A stretch of DNA of 59,238 nt from CAYZXT01 sp964482515 (GCA_964482515.1 CAYZXT010000014.1:1-59238); one strand, 5' to 3'; positions 34,149 to 41,526 are shown, counted from the first letter of the stretch. Notes: generated by a model not told the origin, from the letters alone. Numbers and translations: made by a program.

Positions 34149-35156
34149 ATGAGTTTCTATAAGGGGAAGAATATCCTCGTCACCGGCGGAACCGGCATGA
34201 TCGGCCGCCCGCTGGTCGAGATGCTCCTCGAGGCCGGCGCCCGGGTACGGGTCGTTTCCATGGACGATCCCTCCCTCTGCCCTCCGGGGGCGTCCTTCCT
34301 GCGCGCCAACCTGATGTATTGGGAAGAATGCCAGAACGCCGTCAAAGACATGGACATGGTGTTCAACGTGGTCGGGATCAAGGGCTCCGTCGGTATCGGT
34401 GTCTCCCGTTCGGCCAGTTTCATGGTGCCCCACCTGCTGTTCAATACCCACATGCTGGAAGCGGCCCGGCAAGCGAAAGTGGAGCGCTACCTTTATACAA
34501 GCAGCGTCGGCGTCTATTCTCCGGCGGAGATCTTTTATGAGGACGACGCTTTCAAGGCCCCGCCGGATCCGACCGACAGGTTCGCCGCCTACGCCAAGCG
34601 CGTGGGAGAACTGCAGGCGGAGGCCTACGGGATCGAACACGGCTGGAAGCGGATCGCCATCGTCCGCCCCGCCAACGTTTACGGCCCGGGCGACAATTTC
34701 GATCCCGGGACCAGCATGGTGATCCCGGCCCTCATCGCGCGCGTCGTCAGCGGGGAAAATCCACTCGTCGTTTGGGGCGACGGCTCGGCGGTGCGGGATT
34801 TCATCAACAGCCGGGATTGCGCTCGCGGGATGATGCTCGCCTTGGAAAAAGGCGCCTGCATCAAACCGATCAACCTGGGCAGCGGGCGCGGCCATACGAT
34901 CCGCGAAGTGGTTGAAACGATTTGCTCCGTCATCCCTTCGCCTCCCAAAGTCCAATGGGACGCCTCGCGCCAGACCGGTTCCAAAGTCCGCCTCATGGAC
35001 ATGAAGCGAGCCAAAGACCTCATCGGTTTTGAACCCCAAGTTTCCTTGAAAGACGGGATCCGCGAAACGGTGGCGTGGTACCTGGCCCACCGCAACGACG
35101 TCGATAAGCGCTACAACGTGTTCAGACAAAAAAGTTACATGGAGAGAACGGTATGA
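34149..35156 (+). CDS. NAD-dependent epimerase/dehydratase-like protein, catalytic Tyr replaced
   Basis: An extended SDR of 335 residues with Rossmann glycines TGGTGMIGR, the Ser region LYTSSVGVYSP, and the nucleotide-sugar loops RPANVYGPGDNF and VWGDGSAVRDFI. The usual YxxxK pair reads AAYAK before RVGELQAE: Lys is kept but the Tyr position is Ala. The same position is also changed in the next gene. It overlaps that gene by four bases (ATGA). Likely acts on an NDP-sugar or polyprenyl-linked sugar, perhaps as a binding or non-redox partner; substrate unknown. Confidence 0.82.
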   Translation: MSFYKGKNILVTGGTGMIGRPLVEMLLEAGARVRVVSMDDPSLCPPGASFLRANLMYWEECQNAVKDMDMVFNVVGIKGSVGIGVSRSASFMVPHLLFNTHMLEAARQAKVERYLYTSSVGVYSPAEIFYEDDAFKAPPDPTDRFAAYAKRVGELQAEAYGIEHGWKRIAIVRPANVYGPGDNFDPGTSMVIPALIARVVSGENPLVVWGDGSAVRDFINSRDCARGMMLALEKGACIKPINLGSGRGHTIREVVETICSVIPSPPKVQWDASRQTGSKVRLMDMKRAKDLIGFEPQVSLKDGIRETVAWYLAHRNDVDKRYNVFRQKSYMERTV

Positions 35157-36133
35157 CGGACGGTTATAAAGGACGGACAGTCTTGGTGGCGGGTTCAACG
35201 GGGCTCGTCGGAATGGCGCTCACCCGCCGCTTGGCCGAAATGGGCGCCCGCGTGCGCGCGACGGTACACCTCACGCCGCCCCCCGTGCGGTACCCGGGCG
35301 TCGAATATGTCCAGGCCGACTTGATGGTGAGGGAAGATTGCCTGCGCGCCGTCGAAGGAGTCGATTACCTTTTCCTGGTCGCCGCGAACACCTCGGGCGC
35401 GGCGGCGACGGCCTCCAACCCGCTTTCGCACGTCACGCCGAACGTCATTTTGAACGCCTTGATGCTGGAAGCTTCCTATCACGCCGGGATCAAGAAGGTC
35501 CTCTGGCTCGGGAGCACCACGGGTTATCCCGACACGGGTTCGCGCCCCGTCAAGGAAGACGAGATTATGACGGGAGACCCCGTCGACATCTACTTCCCCG
35601 TTGGATGGATGAAGCGCTACACGGAGATGCTTTGCCGAATGTATTCCCAGAAACTCAAAAAGACGATGTGCGTCCAGGTCCTCCGGCCCACCAATATCTA
35701 CGGCCCGTTCGACAAGTACGGCCTCCAGACGTCCCATGTCCTGGCGGCGCTCCTCCGGAAGGTGATCGAGCGCCATGATCCGATCGAGGTGTGGGGGACC
35801 GGCGACGACGTTCGCGACCTCATTTACGTGGAGGACATGGCCGAGGCCTGCCTTTCGATATTGGAAAAGAGCGACGGCTACGATCCCGTGAACGTGGGTT
35901 TGGGCAAAGGCTATAGCGTCAAGGAAATGCTCAGAACCATCTGCGACGTGGACGGTTATAAAAACCCCAAAATCGTTTTCAACAGCAACAAGCCCAGCAT
36001 GATCCCCATCCGCCTTATCGACGCCTCAAAGGCTGAAGCCAAATACGGTTTCAAGGCCAAGGTCGACCTTCGGGAGGGGATCGAAAAAACCCTCAAGTGG
36101 TACCGGGACAACGTTTCCATCCTCAAGAAATAA
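35153..36133 (+). CDS. NAD-dependent epimerase/dehydratase-like protein, second copy, Tyr replaced
   Basis: A 326-residue extended SDR, paralogous in layout to the gene before it. It has AGSTGLVGMALTRRL (dinucleotide site), LGSTTGYPD in the Ser region, RPTNIYGPFDKY and VWGTGDDVRDLIY. The catalytic pair reads VGWMKRYTE, where homologous active enzymes have YGWAKR, so Tyr is Val here while Lys remains. The start is in an ATGA overlap, and the GT2 gene follows one base after the stop. The three genes form one operon, and the two SDRs may work as a heterodimer (inference). Confidence 0.82.
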   Translation: MTDGYKGRTVLVAGSTGLVGMALTRRLAEMGARVRATVHLTPPPVRYPGVEYVQADLMVREDCLRAVEGVDYLFLVAANTSGAAATASNPLSHVTPNVILNALMLEASYHAGIKKVLWLGSTTGYPDTGSRPVKEDEIMTGDPVDIYFPVGWMKRYTEMLCRMYSQKLKKTMCVQVLRPTNIYGPFDKYGLQTSHVLAALLRKVIERHDPIEVWGTGDDVRDLIYVEDMAEACLSILEKSDGYDPVNVGLGKGYSVKEMLRTICDVDGYKNPKIVFNSNKPSMIPIRLIDASKAEAKYGFKAKVDLREGIEKTLKWYRDNVSILKK

Positions 36134-36134
36134 A

Positions 36135-36863
36135 ATGCGTTCCACGCTGTTCATCCCCGTCCTGAACGAGATCGACGCCATGCGGACGATCATGCCGCAG
36201 ATCCCGCGGGACTGCTGCGACCAGATACTGGTCGTGGACGGCGGGTCCACGGACGGCAGCGCCGACTACGCCCGCTCGCTGGGTTTCGAAGTGTACGTCC
36301 AGAAGGGAAAGGGGCTGAGGGCCGGGTATTCCGAGGGCCTCGCGCTCGCCACGGGGGACGTGATCATCACCTTCAGCCCCGACGGGAACTCCCTGGTCGA
36401 CAGGATCGTCCCCCTGGTCGAAAAATTAAAGGAAGGCTACGACATGGTCATCGTGTCGCGCTATAAGGACGAGGCGCGCAGCCAGGACGACGACTTGGTC
36501 ACGGGTTTCGGCAATTGGATGTTCACCCGCCTCATCAACCTGCTTTTCGGCGGGAAATACACCGATGCCATGGTGATGTTCCGCGGCTACAAGCGGGATG
36601 TCGTTGACCGGCTCAATATGCGCGAGAGGATATCCTTCATGGAATGGGGGGAAAACCGTTTCTGCGCGCTCTCCGGCTGGGAGCCGCAGTTGTCCATGCG
36701 CTGCGCGAAAGCGAAGCTGAAGGTCGCCGAGATCCCGGGCGACGAGCCGAAGCGGATCGGCGGCGTTCGCAAGATCACGCCGTGGCGGTCGGGCGCTATC
36801 CTTTGCCTGCAGCTGGTTTATGAGCGTTTCGTCGCCGGCCCGATCCTTCTCAAATCCCACTAA
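36135..36863 (+). CDS. Glycosyltransferase family 2 (polyprenyl-phosphate sugar transferase-like)
   Basis: A 242-residue soluble GT-A enzyme. FIPVLNEIDAM and VVDGGSTDGS are the nucleotide-sugar binding blocks of GT2/DPM1-like enzymes, and FSPDGNSLV takes the place of the usual DAD metal motif. KRIGGVRKITPWRSG is a basic C-terminal segment. DPM-like enzymes put a sugar on a lipid phosphate at the membrane. With the two SDRs upstream it probably serves surface glycan synthesis; the acceptor is unknown. Confidence 0.86.
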   Translation: MRSTLFIPVLNEIDAMRTIMPQIPRDCCDQILVVDGGSTDGSADYARSLGFEVYVQKGKGLRAGYSEGLALATGDVIITFSPDGNSLVDRIVPLVEKLKEGYDMVIVSRYKDEARSQDDDLVTGFGNWMFTRLINLLFGGKYTDAMVMFRGYKRDVVDRLNMRERISFMEWGENRFCALSGWEPQLSMRCAKAKLKVAEIPGDEPKRIGGVRKITPWRSGAILCLQLVYERFVAGPILLKSH

Positions 36864-36888
36864 CCGCATTTCCTTTCATATCGTTAAC

Positions 36889-36925
36889 CAAAAAGAACCC
36901 CCGCCAACAACGTTGGCGGGGGTTC
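36889..36925 (-). terminator. Terminator of the amt-glnB operon
   Basis: A perfect 14-bp stem GAACCCCCGCCAAC / GTTGGCGGGGGTTC with a three-base loop. On the minus strand it is followed by TTTTT, so it ends glnB transcripts; on the plus strand it may also stop the GT2 operon. The stem core is the same as at 40902-40928. Confidence 0.92.
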
Positions 36926-36967
36926 TCGTTTAATGAGGCGCGGCAGAAAGCCGCTTGTTACGCCGGA

Positions 36968-37309
36968 TTAACCGACGGCGACTTTGCCCCTTTCATTTGT
37001 CCGGATGCGGATGACCTCTTCGAGCGGCATGACGAAGATTTTTCCGTCCCCGATGTTGCCGGATTTCGCGGCTTTCGTGATGGCCGCTAGAGCCGGTTCC
37101 AGGTAGTCGTCGTTCACGGCGATGTCGAGACGGACCTTTTTGAGGAGGTTGATCTCGTACTTGGCGCCGCGGTAGCTTTCCTCGTAACCCTTTTGACGGC
37201 CGGCGCCCAACACGTTGGACACCGTCATCAAGTGGACCTGCGCGTCGTCCAAGGCTTTCTTGACGTCCGCGACTTTATGGGGCTGTATGATGGCGATGAT
37301 CATTTTCAT
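36968..37309 (-). CDS. glnB: Nitrogen regulatory protein PII (GlnB/GlnK)
   Basis: PII signals nitrogen and energy state by binding ATP/ADP and 2-oxoglutarate. At 113 residues it is full length. The T-loop (GRQKGYEESYRGAKYEIN) keeps Tyr46 and Tyr51, the uridylylation site, and the C-terminal signature GNIGDGKIFVMPLEE is intact. It lies two bases downstream of amt, the usual GlnK-AmtB arrangement, so its main partner is likely the ammonium channel. Confidence 0.95.
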   Translation of the reverse strand: MKMIIAIIQPHKVADVKKALDDAQVHLMTVSNVLGAGRQKGYEESYRGAKYEINLLKKVRLDIAVNDDYLEPALAAITKAAKSGNIGDGKIFVMPLEEVIRIRTNERGKVAVG

Positions 37310-37311
37310 GG

Positions 37312-38853
37312 TTATTTCCTCCCCGCGAATTCTTTTTCCAGCGTGGACGGGCTGCCGTTGCCGCCGGATACAGGGCTCAGACCGTATTCGGTCAGGTAGA
37401 TTTGGAACCCGGCATAGGCTTCCATGCCGTGCTCACCGATGTCCAGGCCGCGGATTTCTTCCTCACGGCTGACGCGCATGCCGAGAGTCGCCTTGATGAT
37501 GGCCCAGAAGATCAGGGACAGGATCAGGGTGAAGGCGATGACGCTGGCCGAGCCGATGGCTTGAGCCGTGAGAAGTTTCAACCCGCCTCCGTTGAACAAG
37601 CCGTTGCCGGTGGCCGCGCCGGTGATACCGTCCTTGGCCCACAGACCGACCGCCAGAGTTCCGAACACGCCGTTGGCGAAGTGGACCGCCAGGGCGCCGA
37701 CCGGGTCGTCAAGCTTCAGTTTGTCGAACAACAATACGGCGAACACGACGATGATGCCCGCGATGCCGCCGATGACGAGAGAAGCATTGACCGTCACGAA
37801 GGCGCAGGGCGCGGTGATGGCCACCAGTCCGGCCAAGCAGCCGTTGATGGTCATGCCAAGGTCCGGCTTGCCCAACAGAAGCCAAGCGGTGAGCGTGGCT
37901 GTCAGGAGACCGGCCGCGGCCGCCAGGTTGGTCGTGTTGATGACGTGGGAGATGGCTCCGGGGTCAGCCGCCATGGTGGAGCCGGGGTTGAACCCGAACC
38001 AGCCGAGCCATAGGATCAGGCAGCCGAGCGTCGCCGAGGTCATATTGTGACCCGGGATGGCGTTGACCGTGCCGTCCGGGCGATACTTACCGATGCGGGG
38101 ACCGAGCAACAGGATACCGGCCAATCCTGCCACGCCGCCAACTGTATGAACCACTGTGGAACCCGCGAAGTCCCACATGCCGAGCTTGGCCAGCCAACCG
38201 CCGCCCCATATCCAATGGCCGACGATCGGATAAACAACGCCTACCAATAAGAAACTGAAGAGGATGAAACTGCTGTATTTGATGCGTTCCGCCACGCAGC
38301 CTGAAACAATGGTGGCCGCGGTGCCTGCGAAGACCAACTGGAAGAAGAACTTGGCCATGAGGGGAACGCCCGTCCAATTGATGGCCGAGTAAACCCCTTG
38401 ATAGGCGTCGCCCGTGGCCGGACTGTTGTCCGCCCCGCCCAGGAACCACAGGCCGTTCATTCCCATGAAACCGTTCCCGTCGCCGAACATTAAACCCCAG
38501 CCCAACACATAGAAGGCGAGCGAGGAGCAGGCGAACACGATGAAGTTCTTGGACAGGATGTTGACGGCGTTCTTGGCGCGGCACATGCCCGATTCAACCA
38601 AGGCGAAGCCGGCGTTCATCCAGAACACCAGCATGGCCGTGATCAATACCCAAAGGGTATCGGCGGCGACTTTCCTGTCGGCGACTGCGGTGGCGAGGGA
38701 AGCGACTTGTTCTTCGAGGGTGGGCGTCGCCGGCGCGGAAGCGGCAGGTTCAACGGCGGCTTCTTCCGCGTGCAACGTGATCGGTGAGGCTATTCCAAGA
38801 CTCAAGAGCAGAAGACAGATTCCGCTCAGCAGCCTTCTTTTAAGACTCGACAT
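37312..38853 (-). CDS. amtB: Ammonium transporter (Amt)
   Basis: A trimeric ammonium channel, 513 residues. Residues 1-29 are a signal sequence (LHA cleavage), then an Ala/Pro/Glu linker to about 55 and eleven membrane helices. Pore residues are visible: WDFAGSTVVHTVGG (Asp/His of the twin-His motif) and PVGALAVHFANGVFG (second His). The C-terminal RGLDIGEHGMEAY is the PII-binding regulatory tail. The long linker after the signal peptide is more than most Amt proteins have. GGAGGA lies seven bases before the ATG, in a leader with an internal terminator. Confidence 0.95.
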   Translation of the reverse strand: MSSLKRRLLSGICLLLLSLGIASPITLHAEEAAVEPAASAPATPTLEEQVASLATAVADRKVAADTLWVLITAMLVFWMNAGFALVESGMCRAKNAVNILSKNFIVFACSSLAFYVLGWGLMFGDGNGFMGMNGLWFLGGADNSPATGDAYQGVYSAINWTGVPLMAKFFFQLVFAGTAATIVSGCVAERIKYSSFILFSFLLVGVVYPIVGHWIWGGGWLAKLGMWDFAGSTVVHTVGGVAGLAGILLLGPRIGKYRPDGTVNAIPGHNMTSATLGCLILWLGWFGFNPGSTMAADPGAISHVINTTNLAAAAGLLTATLTAWLLLGKPDLGMTINGCLAGLVAITAPCAFVTVNASLVIGGIAGIIVVFAVLLFDKLKLDDPVGALAVHFANGVFGTLAVGLWAKDGITGAATGNGLFNGGGLKLLTAQAIGSASVIAFTLILSLIFWAIIKATLGMRVSREEEIRGLDIGEHGMEAYAGFQIYLTEYGLSPVSGGNGSPSTLEKEFAGRK

Positions 38854-39059
38854 GGTTTGATCCTCCTGGGGTTTGTCCCCTAAGGCTCACAGCCTTTAAT
38901 CCAAGAGCAAGATGATATGTCTCATCCCCGAGACTCTTGCTGAAGAACCAAGACACCATTGTCTGGGTGATAAAAGACCAGGCCAAAATAAAAAATCCTC
39001 CCCTAGCGCTCAGCTTAAGGAGGACTTCATTGTCCCTTTTTGTACCCAATATTTGGAAC
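38854..39059 (-). promoter_or_regulatory. Structured amt leader with internal terminator (putative attenuator)
   Basis: The RNA from the promoter at 39066-39094 would have a leader of about 205 bases. First comes a terminator at 38985-39024 (12-bp arms beginning TCCTCC and ending GGAGGA, one mismatch, then TTTTTTATTTT). Downstream hairpins follow at 38902-38939 (CAAGAG/CTCTTG with inner GTCTC/GAGAC), 38882-38896 (AAGGCT-N3-AGCCTT) and 38868-38880 (GGGG/CCCC), the last right before the GGAGGA ribosome site. The terminator arm TCCTCC is complementary to that site. No second promoter is visible after the terminator. It matches no riboswitch I know. Confidence 0.6.
38985..39024 (-). terminator. 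Rho-independent terminator inside the amt leader
   Basis: Read on the minus strand: 12-base arms with a five-base loop, two G-U pairs and one mismatch, then TTTTTTATTTT. It sits about 35 bases after the likely transcription start. It could alternatively end engB transcripts, whose stop is 112 bases upstream. Confidence 0.82.
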
Positions 39060-39065
39060 GGCGTC

Positions 39066-39094
39066 ATTATAACACAGGCAATATTTTTATGCAA
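39066..39094 (-). promoter_or_regulatory. Sigma-70 promoter for amt
   Basis: On the minus strand: TTGCAT, 17 bases, TATAAT, with TG one base before the -10 (TGTTATAAT), an extended -10 promoter. It lies 42 bases after the engB stop. Confidence 0.75.
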
Positions 39095-39136
39095 GAAATA
39101 TTTTTGCCGCTGTTTCGGGGCACATTTCCGACGATC

Positions 39137-39739
39137 TTATCCTTCCGTCGCCGCTAAAAGCGCCGCCGCTTCGGCCCGAAGTTCGCGAACCCCGATGTTC
39201 TTTTGCGCGCTGACCCAGGCCAGCTGTTCCGGTTCTAGGCCCATCTCAAGGGCGATGTCTCGCCTGTGTAAAACGGCGCGGGACGCCTGGACCTGGTCGG
39301 CCTTGGTGGCGACCGCCCGCCAGGGAAGACCTTTGGCATCCAGCCAGTCGTGCATTTCAAAGTCCAATTTGGTGGGTCCAACCTTGGCATCGATGAGGGA
39401 GAAGACCATTTTAAGGGTGGGCCGTCCGGTCAGATAATTTTCGATCATCGGGCCCCATCCGGCTCTCTCTTCCCGCGGCCCTTTGGCAAAACCATAGCCC
39501 GGCAGGTCCACCAGCCATCGGTCCCGGCCGACCAGGAAAACGTTGATCGTCCGCGTGCGCCCCGGCGTATTGGAGACGCGGGCCAGGTCCTTGCGGCAGA
39601 GGGCGTTGAGGAGCGTGCTTTTGCCGACGTTGGATCGTCCGACGAAGGTGATCTCCGCGACGCATGTGCCCAGCCTCTTGGGGTCCGTCTCGCTGATGAA
39701 ATATTTGACATCGTCAAGGGATACGACGGGAACTTGCAT
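39137..39739 (-). CDS. engB: Ribosome biogenesis GTP-binding protein EngB (YsxC)
   Basis: An essential GTPase of large-subunit assembly. G1 is GRSNVGKSTLLN, the switch Thr is in NTPGRTRTIN, G3 is DLPGYGFA and G4 is ATKADQ. ATG 39739 gives 200 residues, the family length; the in-frame extension to 39796 is not conserved-looking and lies upstream of the promoter. An extended -10 (TGCTATAAT) ends only about 13 bases before the ATG, so the mRNA is nearly leaderless and has no good ribosome site. Confidence 0.94.
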   Translation of the reverse strand: MQVPVVSLDDVKYFISETDPKRLGTCVAEITFVGRSNVGKSTLLNALCRKDLARVSNTPGRTRTINVFLVGRDRWLVDLPGYGFAKGPREERAGWGPMIENYLTGRPTLKMVFSLIDAKVGPTKLDFEMHDWLDAKGLPWRAVATKADQVQASRAVLHRRDIALEMGLEPEQLAWVSAQKNIGVRELRAEAAALLAATEG

Positions 39740-39751
39740 ATCAGTGGGGCA

Positions 39752-39760
39752 ATTATAGCA
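39752..39760 (-). promoter_or_regulatory. Extended -10 promoter of engB
   Basis: TGCTATAAT on the minus strand is a perfect extended -10. The expected start is about six bases before the engB ATG. Confidence 0.65.
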
Positions 39761-39796
39761 TGGGCCATCGGAACATGAAGAAATATGTTGCCGCAT

Positions 39797-39810
39797 CCTG
39801 CCGCGGCAGG
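39797..39810. repeat. Perfect 14-base palindrome between divergent engB and hydroxylase genes
   Basis: CCTGCCGCGGCAGG is fully palindromic, and flanking TTGC/GCAA can extend the pairing. It lies between the two divergent promoters and could be an operator. No protein is known to me for it. Confidence 0.5.
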
Positions 39811-39868
39811 CCGCAATGCTGTATATAGGTATGTCTCTTACAACGATTTGAAGTCAAGATGAAATAAA

Positions 39869-39896
39869 TTGACGCGCCCTATTCAGATGTTATAAT
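39869..39896 (+). promoter_or_regulatory. Sigma-70 promoter of the hydroxylase-like gene
   Basis: TTGACG, 16 bases, TATAAT, with TG one base before the -10. It lies 36 bases upstream of the TTG start. Confidence 0.85.
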
Positions 39897-39932
39897 GCAT
39901 CGACAGAATCTTTCAGCCGAGGAGCCGCTATT

Positions 39933-40487
39933 TTGAACTTCTTTCTTTTGCAGGTCGTCGCATTCGGAGCCACTTTTTTATACTCAAGTTATTTTGAATG
40001 GAGCATCCACCGTTTTTTCATGCATAGGCCGACGTTTTTTCAATACCCGTTTCGCGCCCATGCCCAGGTCCACCACCAGGTGTTCAAGGCCGATTCCACC
40101 TATCATTTGCAGCGGCCGGAGGATAAGTGGCTGATCACCTTCGCATGGTGGAACTTTCCGCTCATGCTGGGAATCCACGCGCCCATTGTCCTGGCTTTTG
40201 AATATTTCGGCGTCCATCTGACGCTGGGAGCCGTGCTCTCGATGAGTTCCTATTATTTCTGCTATGAGTATTTTCATTTTTGCATGCACAAGCCCGGCGG
40301 ACGTTTTTTCGAGAACACTTGGCTTTTTAAATTCATCAACAAGCATCACCTGATCCACCATAAGTTTATGTTCCGTAATTTGAACGTCGTGCTTCCCCTG
40401 GCGGATCTAACTTTCGGCACGTTCATGTTGGAGCCCAAACAACCCATAATTGTTCCCGATGGCCGGCTGCAGCCAAGCGCAAGATAA
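39933..40487 (+). CDS. Fatty acid hydroxylase/sterol desaturase superfamily membrane protein
   Basis: A 184-residue membrane di-iron protein. The His clusters HRFFMH, HAQVHH, HFCMH and HHLIHH supply the diiron ligands of the superfamily, with hydrophobic segments between them at about 5-20, 65-105. Members hydroxylate or desaturate lipids and carotenoids; substrate here is unknown. The start is TTG behind GAGGAG. It has its own promoter, and the cspA promoter begins four bases after its stop, so the terminator in the cspA leader may also end this transcript. Confidence 0.85.
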   Translation: MNFFLLQVVAFGATFLYSSYFEWSIHRFFMHRPTFFQYPFRAHAQVHHQVFKADSTYHLQRPEDKWLITFAWWNFPLMLGIHAPIVLAFEYFGVHLTLGAVLSMSSYYFCYEYFHFCMHKPGGRFFENTWLFKFINKHHLIHHKFMFRNLNVVLPLADLTFGTFMLEPKQPIIVPDGRLQPSAR

Positions 40488-40490
40488 TAG

Positions 40491-40518
40491 TTGACAATTT
40501 TTGGGGAAATGTTATACT
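40491..40518 (+). promoter_or_regulatory. Strong sigma-70 promoter upstream of cspA
   Basis: TTGACA, 16 bases, TATACT: consensus -35 and a five-of-six -10. The expected start is near 40525, about 155 bases before the cspA ATG. Confidence 0.88.
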
Positions 40519-40524
40519 GAGCGC

Positions 40525-40610
40525 GTAAGATTGAGGTTCAGTTCTGACGTTATGGGTATGATGGAAGAAAGATCATAAACCGCGTGGGAACACTCCCAGG
40601 CGGTTTTTTT
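40525..40610 (+). ncRNA. Putative small RNA or attenuator in the cspA leader
   Basis: Between the promoter and cspA lies a short unit of about 85 bases ending in a textbook terminator: arms AACCGC-TGGGA (40578-40589) and TCCCA-GCGGTT (40594-40605) with one G-G mismatch, loop ACAC, then a T-run to 40610. A second hairpin, TATGAT/ATCATA, precedes it. No ORF is visible. It may be a stand-alone sRNA, or an attenuator that must be read through to express cspA. CspA-family proteins are known antiterminators in E. coli, which would allow autoregulation (inference). Confidence 0.6.
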
Positions 40611-40679
40611 GTGAATCGGACATCGACCGTTGTTGCAACGACTTCAAAATTTTTCTTACTTAAGGTTGGTGAATCACAA

Positions 40680-40880
40680 ATGAAAGGTACAGTAAAATGG
40701 TTTAACGCCTCCAAGGGTTTCGGTTTCATCACTCCGGAGGGCGGCTCTGAAGACGTGTTCGTTCACTTCTCAGCCATCCAGGGTGACGGTTACAAATCCT
40801 TGAATGACGGCCAGGCCGTGGAGTTCGAAACGACGAAAGGTCCGAAAGGACTTCAAGCTTCGGGCGTCCGCGCCATCTAG
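40680..40880 (+). CDS. cspA: Cold-shock protein (CspA family)
   Basis: A 66-residue OB-fold RNA chaperone. RNP1 (KGFGFI) and RNP2 (VFVHF) are intact, and the ends MKGTVKWFN and GLQASGVRAI are typical. The ATG follows TAAGG by 13 bases and is preceded by a long leader with an internal terminator. A strong terminator ends it, so it is monocistronic. Confidence 0.97.
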   Translation: MKGTVKWFNASKGFGFITPEGGSEDVFVHFSAIQGDGYKSLNDGQAVEFETTKGPKGLQASGVRAI

Positions 40881-40901
40881 ATCGTCAGATCTGCAAAAGA
40901 G

Positions 40902-40934
40902 ACCCCCGCCAATGACCTTGGCGGGGGTTTTTTG
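40902..40934 (+). terminator. Terminator of cspA
   Basis: Perfect 11-bp stem ACCCCCGCCAA / TTGGCGGGGGT, five-base loop, then six T. The stem is identical in sequence to the core of the glnB terminator at 36897-36923. Confidence 0.95.
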
Positions 40935-41062
40935 TCGCCCATCCGGGCCTCCCTTAATTCCTTAAAACTTCAGAATCCTTCCAGCGAAACTTTAGACGGG
41001 TTTCGTTTAATGGTTTCGACGGAGATTCATGTCCCCGTCAATAATTGAACAGGGGAGATACA

Positions 41063-41278
41063 ATGACTCGAAGACAATGGCAGTTTCTTATCCCGGCCGG
41101 AATGCTCTCGTTGGCGCTTTTGGCTGGAGTTGCACAGGCCGAGGATAAAGGCATCAAGCAGGAGGGGGAAACCTCAATCGCTTCCACCTCGTCGACGGAA
41201 ACACCGAAGAAAAAATCCACGAAGAAAAGAAAAAGCCGGAAAAAGAAGGCCGCGGCTCCGGTCCAAACACCGTCCTAG
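41063..41278 (+). CDS. Small secreted Lys-rich protein
   Basis: A 71-residue protein with a good AGGGGAG ribosome site. Residues 1-26 form a signal peptide (basic start MTRRQ, hydrophobic core, AQA cleavage). The mature 45 residues are a Ser/Thr-rich linker and a strongly basic tail (KKKSTKKRKSRKKK) ending AAAPVQTPS. There are no Cys. A basic periplasmic peptide could bind LPS, peptidoglycan or nucleic acid, but nothing shows which. It has its own terminator. Confidence 0.72.
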   Translation: MTRRQWQFLIPAGMLSLALLAGVAQAEDKGIKQEGETSIASTSSTETPKKKSTKKRKSRKKKAAAPVQTPS

Positions 41279-41300
41279 GCCGGCGGTAAAAAAAGTTGTC

Positions 41301-41349
41301 CGAGGGTCCGGCGCATCGGCACAGGCCGATGCCCGGGCCCTCGTTTTTT
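41301..41349 (+). terminator. Terminator after the Lys-rich peptide gene
   Basis: Long stem: CGAGGGTCCGG and GCATCGGC pair with GCCGATGC and CCGGGCCCTCG around loop ACAG with minor bulges, then TTTTTT. Confidence 0.93.
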
Positions 41350-41391
41350 AAGAACCCCGCGGCGTTTCGGGCCGACGGGATGGAAGTAAAA

Positions 41392-41420
41392 TTGACAGCC
41401 CCCTCTCAGTTTGCTAAATT
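41392..41420 (+). promoter_or_regulatory. Sigma-70 promoter of the hpf-PTS supraoperon
   Basis: TTGACA, 17 bases, TAAATT, with TG one base before the -10. It gives a leader of about 100 bases before hpf and is the only convincing promoter I see for the following 10 kb. Confidence 0.75.
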
Positions 41421-41526
41421 TCTCAGGAAACCTTCTGTTTGGACGCCGCACCGTCGTGGAATTGCCTCAGTGTCGGCCGCTTGTCGCTTCCAAACGAATA
41501 CTTCACGCGGATAAGAGGATAATTCC

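Noticed and set aside
38854..38985. Sigma-54 promoter for amt, expected for a nitrogen gene
   Set aside because: No GG-N10-GC element with TGGCAC/TTGC flanks was found; the sigma-70 promoter further upstream fits better.
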